Positions 46,341 to 57,165 of a DNA stretch of 64,000 nt are shown one piece after another. The stretch's first letter is position 1, and each line of letters starts with the position of its first letter. This DNA comes from Adiantum capillus-veneris (taxonomy: Eukaryota; Streptophyta; Polypodiopsida; Polypodiales; Pteridaceae): the NCBI GenBank assembly GCA_014529385.2, contig CM043947.1, positions 104,125,811 through 104,189,810 of the forward strand, read 5' to 3'. The notes below the pieces were generated by a model. It made no database searches. It was given only the letters and a program-made list of their open reading frames with translations, and was not told the DNA's origin. Both the position numbers and the translations under genes were made by a program.

Positions 46341-48714
46341 TTCATTCTGATGTTTGGGGTCCTGCAAGTACACCCTCACTTGGAGGCTCATTGCACTATG
46401 TAACATTCATAGATGATGCGACTAGGAAAACATGGGTTTATATAATGAATAATAAATCCCATGTGTTTTCCATATTTCAAAGGTGGAAAGCCTTTGTGGA
46501 GAATGAAACAGGTAATAAAATTAAATGTCTCAAATCTGATAATGGAGGCGAATATTCCAGCCAAGCTTTTGAAATCTTTTGTGCTAGCAATGGAATTCGG
46601 AGGCAAAAAACAACCCCAAGGACACCTCAACAAAATGGGATTTTGGAAAGGATGAGCAAAACAATCATGGAGCAAGCACGAAGCATGCTGCTACATGCAG
46701 GTCTACCGCTTGAGCTTTGGACGAAATCTATAAGTACATCTGTGTACTTAATCAACCGGTCACCCTCAACGGCATTGGATTGGGGGAGTTCCAGAAGAGG
46801 CATGGACAGGTAAACCGGTGAATTATGCATTTCTCAAAGTGTTTGGGTGTGAGGCTTTCATACACATAGATGGAAGCCTAAGGTCAAAGCTAGATGCAAA
46901 GTCCAAAAAGTGTTTCTTCATTGGCTATGGAGAAGGTGACTTTGGGTATCGCCTATGGTATCCTAAAGATGGTAAAATCTTTAGGAGTAGGGATGTATTT
47001 TTAACAAAAAAAATACGTACAAAGATTACTTGGAAAGAAAAAAAACAAAAGAAACAGATGATGAGTACATGGAGCTTGAGGACAATGAAGACTCAAGGAC
47101 TGCAAACGGTAACAATGTGCAGCAACGTCAACCAAATGAGGAGCCTCGATCTATTCCCCGAAGATCTACGAGAGCAAGTAGACCTCCAAAAAGGTTCGTT
47201 CCCTCCTTTAACCATCTCTTGATCTCAGATTTTAGAGAGCTGGAATCATAAAAAGAAGCTATGCATCACGAATCCAAAGAAGAATGGATGAAAAGCATGC
47301 GAGAGGATATGGACTCGTTACATTGCAACCAAACATGGGAGTTGGTTGAGTTGCCTAAAGGTAAGCGGGCACTGCAGAACAAATGGGTGTATAAGCTGAA
47401 GCAAGAAGAAGGTGGGAAGAAAAGGTACAAGTCTAGGCTTGTGGTAAAAGGGTTTTCTCAAAGTAAAGGTATTGACTTCAATGAAATATTTTCTCCTATT
47501 GTAAAAATGAACTCAATTAGGCTTGTCTTAAGCCTTGTGGCTGCTCATGATTTAAATCTCAAGAAAATGGAAGTAAATACAGCATTCCCTCTCACGGTGA
47601 CTTAGAGGAGGAAATTTACATACTTCAACCAAAGGGGTATGAAGTAAAAGGTAAGGAGAAAATGGTTTTCAAATTAAAGAACATCTTGTATGGTTTAAAG
47701 CAAGCATCAAGAAAGTGGTACTTGAAGTTCGATCGATGGATGTTGGATCATGGATTCAGAAGATGCAACTCAGATCATTACGTCTAAAAGAATTTGGGAG
47801 ATGGGAAGTTCACTATCCTAATGTTGTATGTTGATGAATTGCTAATTGCAAGTGCTAATATGCAGGACATCAAAGACCTAAAAGAGGAGCTGTCTAAATC
47901 TTTTTCAATGAAAGATTTAGGTGCTACAAAGAGGATACTTGGTATGAAGATATCAAGGGACATGACTAAGAAGATAATAAAGCTATCTCAAGAGGATTAC
48001 ATCAAGAAGGTACTAGAAAGGTTTGCAATGCAAAATGCAAAAACAGTTTCTACACCTTTGCCTGGTCACTTTAAACCAACCAAGGACATGTGTCCAAAGA
48101 CACAAGCAAAGATAGCCTATATGTCTAAAGTTCCATATGTTGTAGCAGTAGGTTCTCTTATGTATGCTATGGTTTGGACAATGCCAGACATTGCACATGT
48201 AGTGGGAGTTGTAAGTAGGTTCATAGACAACCTTGGTAAAGAGCATTGGCAAGCTGTGAAGTGGATACTTAGGTATCGAAAAGGGACAGCAACAAATGCT
48301 TTGTATTTTGGAGGAACTAATATTTTTCTTCAAGGGTATGCTGATGTAGATATGGCAGGTGACAAAGATACTCAAAGGAGAACTGTTGGCTATGTATTTA
48401 TGGTTGGAGGCATAGCAGTAAGCTAGGCTTCAAAGCTGCAAAAAGTGGTTTCACTTTCTACCACGGAATCAGAGTATGTAGCAATGATAGAGGCAAGCAA
48501 AGAAATTATGTGGCTTCATATATTAGAAGATCTTGAATTTAAACAAGACAATTGTGTCTTGTACAGTGATAGCCAAAGTTCTATCCATCTTGCAAAGAAC
48601 TCAGCCTTTCATTCAAGGAAAAAGCACATTGAGGTGAGATATCACTTCATACGCACTCTTTTGGAAGAAGGACAACTAAAGCTAGGAAGGTGCATACAAG
48701 TGAAAATCATGTAG
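46341..48714 (+). pseudogene. pol: copia integrase, reverse transcriptase and RNase H (broken)
   Basis: Integrase core (about 46345-46813): LHSDVWGP, YVTFIDDATRK, LKSDNGGEYSS, TPQQNGILERM. A frameshift near 46790 leads into VFGCEAFIHI and the KCFFIGYG region. RT (about 47261-48215): WELVELPKGKRAL, NKWVYKLK, VVKGFSQSKGIDF, LKKMEVNTAF, LYGLKQASRKW, and the active site at about 47823-47850, which reads YVDE instead of YVDD. RNase H (about 48250-48714): YADVDMAGDKDTQRRTVGY, LSTTESEYVAM, LYSDSQSSIHLAKN. Several stops and shifts (46813, 47605, about 47786, 48424). Confidence 0.9.
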
Positions 48715-48845
48715 ACATGTTTACAAAGGTGGTCAACAAGGAGAAGTGGAGCTTATGCTCATCTTCAATTGGCATTCAAGCATAAGAAGCTAAGATGGAA
48801 AGCAGTCATAGGTTTGGTTTGGAGGTCAGTCTCCAAGTGGGAGAT

Positions 48846-49544
48846 TGTTAAGTATGGAGCTTGATTTACCCCTTGTAATTTTTTGTATTAAAAACACACA
48901 TTTGTGAGGCCCCCATTATGAGAAGAAGAAATCGTGTATGAAGAAGAATCACTCATCCGAATATTCCTTTTTGCCAAAATATTATGGCCAGACGGCGGCT
49001 GAAAAGTGGTCGAAAAACGGCCAGTCGTTTGCCCGGTTGGCCGATGACCGATGGTCGGAAGTCAATGGCCGATGGCCGAATTCAATGGCCGGTGGCTGAT
49101 TTCAAAGGAGGACTTGTCTTCTCAAGGGCGGCCACACATGGGCAGATTGGAGGGTCCGATTTGGACTTATCTACACAAGGGCGGCTACACATGGTTGCCT
49201 CTTGTGAGAGAGGGCAACCCTTTTGGCCTATAAAAGGAGGCCATTTCTACACACATTTCATACGGTGAAAAGTTGATGCAACAAGGTGGGTGTGAGGTGG
49301 TGAGAGTGAAGCAAGGTGGGAGCTCCAAAAGTGTATAATCCCTTTGTAATCTACTTCTTCTTTTGAAGTATTGAAGCCATTGAGTGGTTGCTTTCCCGTG
49401 GACATAGCCCACATTGTGTGAACCACGTATATCGTGTGTACTCTCTCTTTTTCTCTACTCTATAATCTCTTGTGTGTGAAAATTATCCCTCCCCATTAGG
49501 TAATTTACTCAATTATCTACTTAGCTACGTAATATTTCCTAACA
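48846..49544 (+). repeat. 3' LTR of the copia element
   Basis: It starts TGTTAAGTATGGAGC and ends CCTAACA. It parallels the 5' LTR, including the GGCCGATGGCC-like repeats, the CCTATAAAAGG box and the TTGTGTGTGAAAATTAT segment near the end. Divergence is clearly greater than between element L LTRs, so this insertion is older. Confidence 0.92.
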
Positions 49545-49705
49545 GTTTTGCCCGCTAGATTTTAAATTTCATTTTGGGGGAAAATTTTGAATTCAAATAG
49601 CCACTTTGCCTGTTTGAATTCAAAAATTATCATTTGATTTCTTTCTTAATAGGAGAGCTTCGACTCCCTTAAATTTCCAAAAAAGAGGCCCTACTAGACC
49701 CCATT
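49545..49705. mobile_element. MITE copy 3, part 2 (reverse orientation)
   Basis: The reverse complement matches the left half of copies 1 and 2: CTAGATTTTAAATTTCATTTTGG, then GAATTCAAA words, CTTAAATTTCC and the terminus AAGAGGCCCTACTAGACCCCA. It joins directly to the part ending at 43366 once the copia element is discounted. Confidence 0.85.
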
Positions 49706-50020
49706 GTTTGCATTGGATGTAATTTTCACCCATAGAAAGGTAAAATTGCTCAAGGAGAGATGGTTTAGACTGTTTTAAGAAATTGCAAGAGGGGCAATCC
49801 TAGAACTAGAATATGAAGACAAACTGGTCTTGTGGTACTAGTGATTCGATCTTGACTACTACCAAGAGCGTTAAACCTATGATTATAGACTTCCATTAAA
49901 AAGGGAGAATCCATTGCATGCTATCATGTTATGGATCAACCAAATCAACCTTTTCCAAGAGGTCAAACCTATGCTCCACAATGCGTCCAATCTGTTTGCC
50001 TCATTCTTGACCAAAAGATG
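49706..50020. other. Unrecognised spacer
   Basis: About 315 bp between the MITE end and the next LTR element, with no feature recognised. Confidence 0.5.
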
Positions 50021-50432
50021 TGTAAATCTTGATTAAGGCGGATAATAATTAGTCGTATTTATAGTTAGATCATTAAGTTAATATGATAATCTAGTAACCG
50101 ACTTAAGTACACAAGTGCAAAATACCAAAAGTAAGTAGATTAATAAGATTGAACATTCAATAGATCAAGATTACAAGAAGCTAAGCATTATGGCCTCATA
50201 TAGGCTCAGAGTAGAAGGTGGCATTAAATGCTAAACCGTGATTTCCATCACATGTGGGACAAGGAGCAAATAGCATGTGGCTATAGTGAATAGCTTGTGA
50301 CTATAAAGAAGCATATGAGTAAGGAAGTCTATGTAGTGGGATGCACACATGAACATAAGGGTGCATGGTTGGTATGCTTGGCTTTAAGGGTTGGTCACAT
50401 ATCGAGTGTAAGCTAAACGGCTTACCCCAATA
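50021..50432 (-). repeat. 3' LTR of the minus-strand element
   Basis: It shares long colinear matches with 52152-52553, for example ACCAAAAGTAAGTAGATT, GATTTCCATCACA and GTGACTATAAAGAAGCATAT. Confidence 0.82.
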
Positions 50433-52151
50433 GATGCCCCCATAAGTTGAAGCTTACACAAATGAGCATGAATCCTGATTAAGGAGTCTAACATGGGTTA
50501 CATTGGACTACATGGGACTCATAAATATGAAATCAGATGCAAAAGAGGGAAGATCTTACCTCCAAAGTTTGGTTTGGGACAGTTTCTAAACCCATTGAAG
50601 TACATCCTCATAATAGATAGTGTTGACAAAGAGACACGAGTTGGGTGCAAGTTTTATACAAGTGCATAAGACTCCATGAAAATGCATGGCTTGTTGGCTA
50701 CTTGGGTGTTCACAATTTCAAGATTGGATAACATATACATATTATGATCCATGTTTAAAGAAAGGATCGTGGTGATAATTTTCTCCCTACCCCCTCGAAG
50801 TTGCCAATTACTTGGTGCTTCCTTGAAGATGTCAAAAAAAAACCTTCTGCTCTCTGGAGTGTGAAAAGGCCTCTCAAGCAATCAAGTTGAGGGGGGGCTT
50901 TGGCCAAGGAAAGCAAAGCAACGTGGAGACCACTCTTAAAACTTGAATGGATTTGAGTTCTTGAAGTTTCTTTATTTTTTCTCTTCACCACATGAAGGAT
51001 CCCTTAATAAAGGGCTCAAGGCAAGAGGGAGGATGTCAGGGAGCTTTGCACAGCGAGAGAAACAAGCCAAGTCACTTGAGAAAGATCTTGCAAAACGAGC
51101 AGCAAATGAGCTAAAAAATAATTTTGATGGCGGTTCTCTAGAGAATAGGTAGGTGGCGGCACAACAAAGTGTGGATGTAATGGTTGGTGTATGCACAAGA
51201 TGAGTTGTTGATGATTTCCAAGTGTAGGTCTTGAAGTTAGGGCATTCAACAAAGGGGGACCGCAGGGCTGTAGGTGATTAGTTTATTGGGTTGAGGTCTA
51301 CTGGTGTAGCTATGCGAGCTAGGGGAATAGACGATGAATAGTGAGTTCTAGTCAATAGGGATGTAGATTCAGTGCTTATGGGTTGTAGATGGAGACTCAA
51401 TGAGCTATTTGTGCTCTGCTTTTGAATTTGATGCTCTAAAAACAAACCGGAGTGGAAAAGTGAAGGGCTTAATATATATGAATATCAATGGCAAGAACTT
51501 TGGCTTCCTTCACTTTATCTTTAATGGCGATGGCTCATGACTACAAATTATAGAATTGTAGAAGGTCCAATGTGGTCGAGACTTGAGAGAATGTGTTGGG
51601 ATGCTTGCCTTGGCTAGACGCTAAAAATTTGAAATGCTTCCCCTTAAAATTCAAATAACCCTATTAGATTTGGAACTTTCTCCCACCAAAAAGTGCTTTG
51701 GACATTAAATGCTTCAAATACACACACACAAAACTTCTAAGTTTTTCCTGCAGAAATATTAGAGATTGAGCTTAGAATATCAAAACTTAATCAAAGCGGT
51801 AATTAGAGTAGTGTAGCTCAAAATGTGTGTGGGTGGGTTCTATTGAAAGGTTGTGACAATAGCTACACTCACACATATATGTGTTTCTTCAATCTATTAC
51901 CAAGAATTCCTTCATCCGTGGCCTTTAAAAAACGGAGTAACGCCAATAAGATGCAAATGCTAAATGAAAATGCAACCTAATGCATAAACTATTTAATTTC
52001 AATTAGCACAAAGAATAGTGACTAAAGGAATAAATCAAAGAACATTCCCAAGCATGGATAATTGAAATTGATTGACGAAGCTTATTAGGGAGAGAAGAAT
52101 TGTAGATGAGTGATTAGGAGGTATTAATCACCATGCATCCTTTGATACCAC

Positions 52152-52553
52152 TTATAAATTGTGATCAAGGTTGATAATGATTAGTCACATTCATAATTAG
52201 ATCATTAAGCTAATATGCTAATCTAATAACTGACATAAGCAGCACAAGTGAAAAATACCAAAAGTAAGTAGATTGATAAGATTGAAGAGAGCAAGATGAC
52301 AAGCTAAGCATTGTGGCCTTTTTATAGGCTCAGAGTAGAAGGGGGTATTAAATTCTAGAGAGTGATTTCCATCACAAGTGGGAAAAGGATCAAATAGCAT
52401 GTGGCTATAGTGGATAGCTTGTGACTATAAAGAAGCATATGATTAGGAAAATCTTAGTGGGATTCATACATGCACATAAGGGTGAATGGTTGGTATGCTT
52501 GGATTTAAAAATTGGTCATGTATCGAGTTTAAGCTAAATGGCTTACCCCAACA
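52152..52553 (-). repeat. 5' LTR of the minus-strand element
   Basis: Adjacent to the iMet PBS on its inner side. The terminal TG/CA is intact at the outer end (CAACA at 52549-52553) and mutated at the PBS end (TTATAA). Confidence 0.8.
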
Positions 52554-52776
52554 AAATGTTCTAGTAGCAAATCATGATATCCATGTTTGGTGGTGAGTAG
52601 GTGCAAAAAATTAATGCCTCAAATCAACCATTCATCGTACCCCTCATCCATCACCTTGTTTCTTTGATGTGTGTATTTACATCCTTCTATAAACCATGCA
52701 TTTATTAAGCTTGTTTTAAGAAAAAAAGCCCGTACAAAGAAAAGGTTTGTGATTTTCTCCTCATTAATTTTTTGCC

Positions 52777-53109
52777 ATGGCAAGTGTCTCCTTTCTTGCA
52801 TTCAGTGGCAAGAAGGGAGAAGACACCACCATCAACTTTCTTGATAATCTTCTTGGTATAATGCTTTGCCGCAATCTACTAAGGATGCATGGAGCTTACT
52901 GCGTATTGCCTTTGTGAAGAGGTTTGGTGAAGGCACTACCTCAGAGAAGCTATGGTAGTTGCTGACAGAGTTGAAGCAGGGTGGTCTACTAGAGTATGCC
53001 ACTTATGAATCCAAGTTTGTGGATCTGTGGAAGGGATGGGTTGCCTCACAAGAGGAAGGTGTAGGAGCACCGGATTTTCTCATGAACGATTGTTTTATTG
53101 TTGGTTTGT
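52777..53109 (+). pseudogene. gag: Element A gag, N-terminal part
   Basis: The ATG at 52777 opens with SFLAFSGKKGEDTTINFLDNLL. After a frameshift near 52870 it continues WSLLRIAFVKRFGEG, LTELKQGGLLEYATYESKFVDLW and DCFIVGL. This is the capsid region of a Ty3/gypsy gag, comparable block by block with element B gag (62179 on). The frame is interrupted exactly at 53109 by the insertion ending at 57165; the same frame resumes on the far side. No LTR, PBS or leader for this element is visible upstream, where the minus-strand element ends at 52553. Confidence 0.75.
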
Positions 53110-53574
53110 TGTAAGGTTTCCACTTTCTGAAACCTTTAAAAATTATACAAAGCCTGTAAATTTAACTTGAAAACACTGTAGAATGATTCAATCATGACTG
53201 ATATTGGTATTTTTGGAATCATAACCAGAGCTTTACTATGGTTGATATTTTTCAGAATCAGATTCCGTGGAAAAGTTACGGGCCCTAAAAGGTTACACTA
53301 GGAATTCAATTAGTTAAGAAAAATTGGATGGTTTCCGTAATTATTATAAACAAAGACTTTCTTATTCTAATGTTCTAGAAATTACTGATATTCCAATTTT
53401 CATCATTAAAAATCATTAAAATTAGTCAAAATCGATTCTGGAAGCTGAGGGTACAGTGTGGAGCTGTGGGGAACCTACCCAAGACAATTTTAGCAGCAGG
53501 TGGCGCTACCTAGAAGCTGGGGCCTTGCTTGAGGTACCAAAACCTACCAGGAACAGCCCGGGGCCCAGAAAAAC

Positions 53575-53582
53575 TATAAAAA
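53575..53582 (+). promoter_or_regulatory. TATA box in the solo-LTR-like insertion
   Basis: TATAAAAA preceded by a GC-rich stretch (AGCCCGGGGCCCAG), a typical LTR core-promoter arrangement. Whether it drives transcription now is unknown. Confidence 0.5.
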
Positions 53583-53939
53583 GACCCCCTTTCTTCATAA
53601 AAAATTAGACTCGGAGCCCTGGCACATTCTCTCTCATCTAGAGAGACCTCTACGCAAAAATCACTAGAGATCAAAGCTCTAGTTGGTTAATTAATGATAA
53701 TTAGCACTAACCTTTCTTAATTAGCAAAGCTAGGTTAACCTCTTTACAAATTTTTTAATTAATTGAAGATTAATCCTATGTATACTCAAAAATACTCTCT
53801 TAATTAAAAATTCTCTGCTGATTATTGTGATTAAGCTTAGGGATACTAAGCTAATTAACTATCATATCATATTAGGGCTGAAATTATCCATTTTAACCAT
53901 AAATTAATGGTAATTATAATAATTAAGTTTTGATTAAGA

Positions 53940-55430
53940 TGAGATAATTATGGAAGCTGTGTTAGATTGTGCTAGACTATAATTTTCATAATTAATTAAG
54001 CAAAATTACATTGTTTTTGAGAGAAAAGTAAAGGGGGAAATGATCAAACTAATCCAAAATGCTTTGAGATATTTATCAGAGGTAAATCACATCTAGGGGA
54101 ACCCATGATAATTATATTAACCTCAAAAAATTATCTTACATAATTATCTTAGCAAAATTACACTATTTTTAGGGAAAATTAAAAGAGGGAAAATAAAAAA
54201 TTGATCCAAAATACTTTGAGATAATTATCAAAGGTAAATCACATGTTAGGGAACCTGTGATAATTATCTTAACCTAAAATAATTAGTTTACCTAATTATC
54301 TTATTAAAACTACACTATTTTTAGGGCAAATTAAAATGGGGAAAATATAAAACTGATCCAAAATGCTTTGATATAATTATCAGAGGTGAATCACACCTTA
54401 TGGAAGCCTTCATAATTATCTTAACCTCAGATAATTAGTTTAACTAATTATCTCAGCATAATTACACTGTTTTTAGGAAAAACTAAAAGAGCAAAAATAG
54501 CAAAGTGATTTAAAATACTTTGAGATAATTGTCAGAGGTAAAAAACATCTTATAAAACCCATGATAATTATCCTAACCTCAGATAATTATTCTAGCTAAT
54601 TATCTCAACATAATTACATTGTTTTTAGGAGAAAATACCAAACTCATCCAAAATTCTTTGGGATAATTATCAGAGGTAAATCACATCTTATGGAATGGAT
54701 GATAATTATCGTAATCTCAAATAATTAATCTAACTAATTATTGCAATAAAATTACACTGTTTTTGAGAGAAAATAAACGGGGGGAAATAGCAAACTAATC
54801 CAAAATGCTTTGGGATAATTATTAGAGGTAAAATACATCTTATGCAACTTGTGATAATTATCTTAATCTCAAATAATTAGTTTAACTAATTATCTCAATA
54901 TAATTACACTGTTTTTAGGAGAAAATAAAAGTGAGAAAATAGCAAACTAATCCAAAATTCTTTGGAATAATTATCAGAGGTAAAACACATCTTATGAAAT
55001 CTGTGATAATTATCTTGATCTTAGATAATTAGTCTAACTAATTATCTCAACAGAATTACACTATTTTTTGGAAAAAATAAAAGGGGGGAAATAGCAAACT
55101 CATCCAAAATACCTTGAGATAATTATCAAAGGTAGAATGCCTTGAGATACCTTATGGGACCTGTGATAATTATCTTAACCTCATATAATTATTTTAACTA
55201 ATTATCTCAGTAGAATTACATTAATTTTAGGAGAAAATAAAAGAGAAAAAATAGTAAATTAATCCAAAAACTTTTGAGATAATTATCAGAGGTAAAACAC
55301 ACCTTGAGGAACCCGTGATAAATACCTTAACCTCAGATAATTATTTTAAATACATATCTTCATTAAACGTAATCGATTTTGTGTATAAACTAGAGAAAGG
55401 AAATTAGTAAATGAATTTATATAAATACCT
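53940..55430. repeat. Tandem array, ~152-bp unit, about ten diverged copies
   Basis: ATTACA(C/T)T(G/A)TTTTT recurs at about 54005, 54157, 54310, 54461, 54613, 54751, 54903, 55055, 55215 and, degenerately, 55364. Spacing is 151-153 bp apart from one 138 and one 160. Each unit has AGATAATTATCAGAGGTAAA and a TGTGATAATTATCTTAACCTC segment. It is rich in AATTA and lies downstream of the TATA box. Confidence 0.93.
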
Positions 55431-57165
55431 GAGGTCAGAAATCACTATTGAAGGTTGGGAAAACTACCTTAGCATAAACGATTGGTATAACAAATTACTA
55501 TTCACAAAATTTGCCTAAATTAGACCATAAGTATGGAAGGGAAAAGTTATAAATCAATTTTATGAAAATTCCTAAAGATAGAACATATCATATTACGCCT
55601 AGGGTAAGTAATCCACTAGCAGATAGGAATTATAATTTATTAAGGCCAATTATAAGATATTCATGGAATATAGACTAAGGAGAAACCCAGTAAAATAGCT
55701 CTCCTAATTAGAGGATAATTATGGGAATATACTAATAGTACAAGGAAGTTACAGGAGAAAGATCTCATCCAATAAACTATCAAGGATACTACTTACTCCA
55801 AATATCCTTATTTTTGGGTAAAAAGGAAGAAAAGAGATTATTCAATTAAACCTCTAATCAATTAAGTCCTTTTATAAAGGCTACCGATATGGCTCCAAAG
55901 AGAACCATAGGAAATCCTCTTACCAAGGAAGAGGATATTAGCAATAAAACAAATAAAGCCACTTATGACCATGAGGCCGGGCCTAGCCATAGGTCAACGG
56001 AGGAAAGTCTGCAGGCTCCAGCGCAGTAGCACATGGACGACCAGTCCCAGGTGGATTTCTATTTTGTTCACTTAAGTCTTTTAAAGTTCATTTCTAAGTT
56101 AGCTTAGCATACGTAAGGGTTAGGAAGGATAAACTGACTGTAAATGGAAGGTAACTTCTAGGAAACCAATGAGCAATGATTGTAAATAGGAAAAAAATGA
56201 TTGGGTTATGATTGATTGACCTAGGAAAGAAATGTTTGACCATCCTTAAGACAGCTTGTCTCAAGACACCTCTGATTCCTTCGAATATTTTACTTTAGGT
56301 AATGAGTAATGATAGCGATTCCACCATGGATGAGTCGATTTCCTCAGCGCGCATGGAGTCTTTACCCCGTGCTTGTTTGTGCTTGTGGATATTACTTAAG
56401 ATATCAAGTTTATCCTAGAGGAACCACCCGGTTGTATGGGCAACCAGTTGGCGTATGGGCGCCCGGACTTTGGGTGATGGTTTTTTCCACCCCGGTTTTA
56501 AGGAATGGGTGCCGTTTTTTCACCCCTGTATAGGTGGTCTTGAGACAAGCCAGTACTGGTCAGAGATACTTCAGAATGACAGTACCTTGTCTTAAGTCTA
56601 AAGTTGTTTGTTTGCTAAAAGAATGTTTTCAATACTGCTTTCAAGGGTTGTCTTAATGAAATTCGGTTATGAAAGTTAAAAGGAATCATTGTTTTAATTG
56701 TGAAAAGAATGTGGTAGTAATTAAACAACACAGAAATCATGTGTGAGTGCAGGGTGGTAAGTGGGGGTTGACTAAGGTTGTCAATCATGGACGGGTGGAC
56801 CTGATTAGTCAGGTAACTATCCATTCCCGCTCACTAAAACATTTAGAAACTTCTTCACTTGGAAGAGGAATCCACCAACGGTTGTTCCATCACATATGTT
56901 AGGGGAAAAAAAGCGTTGGCTAAGGAAACCTTAATCTAATGATGGAAGTTATAGGACCGGACTAGTTTTTTTTTTATAGTGGTCCCATTTCCACTATGAG
57001 ACAGGACTAGGTCTCCTTCTAGGGCTATAAACCTAAACCATTGTCAATGGTAAGGGTGAATTCCCTGGAATTCTTCTTGTTTAAGGACTCTGACTTTAGT
57101 AGGCATAGAGACCTGTGAATGGTCCCATTCCGTATTTGGTGTCGGCGGTTTAGGGGGACCTTACA

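Larger units (their letters stand above)
43367..49544 (+). mobile_element. Ty1/copia retrotransposon inserted in a MITE
   Basis: The 5' LTR begins TGTTAAGTATGGA (43367), is split by a DNA element and ends at 44936. The 3' LTR is 48846-49544. The PBS TGGTATAAGAGC (44939-44950) is the tRNA-iMet type used by copia. A purine-rich AAGTGGGAGATTG abuts the 3' LTR. The order is gag, PR, IN, RT, RH, with integrase before RT, which defines copia. Target duplicates are poor (TATTT versus GTTTT). Coding regions have many stops and shifts. Confidence 0.93.
50021..52553 (-). mobile_element. Non-autonomous LTR retrotransposon, minus strand (2.5 kb)
   Basis: Direct repeats of about 410 bp (50021-50432 and 52152-52553) flank 1.7 kb without recognisable gag or pol. 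On the minus strand the repeat begins TGTTGGGG. Next to the upstream repeat lies TGGTATCAAAGGAT (complement of about 52137-52150), a tRNA-iMet PBS. The other repeat is preceded by a purine-rich ATGGGGGCA (complement of about 50434-50442). Flanks AGATG (50016-50020) and AAATG (52554-52558) are a near-match 5-bp duplication. LTRs are visibly diverged. Coding capacity is lost or never present, as in TRIM/LARD-type elements. Confidence 0.82.
53110..57165 (+). mobile_element. Solo-LTR-like insertion (4,056 bp) in element A gag
   Basis: It starts TGTAAGGT and ends ACCTTACA, and is flanked by a perfect 5-bp duplication TTTGT (53105-53109 and 57166-57170). Omitting it rejoins the gag frame. It contains a TATAAAAA box (53575-53582) about 470 bp from the start, a 152-bp tandem array and no pol. 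No second internal copy of the terminus exists, so it fits a solo LTR of a family with very long LTRs; Del/Tekay-type chromoviruses are my guess from style only. A 40-odd-codon frame at 55887 beginning MAPKRTIGNPL may be LTR-borne or a gag start, so a truncated element is the alternative. Confidence 0.75.

Noticed and set aside
55887-56030. A gag start (MAPKRTIGNPL...) marking an internal region
   Set aside because: It stops after about 45 codons with no capsid homology and no LTR/PBS border nearby; kept only as an alternative in the insertion entry.
53110-57165. A DNA transposon with TGTAAGGT inverted ends
   Set aside because: The 5-bp duplication, TG...CA ends and TATA placement fit an LTR better, and no long inverted repeat or transposase is seen.
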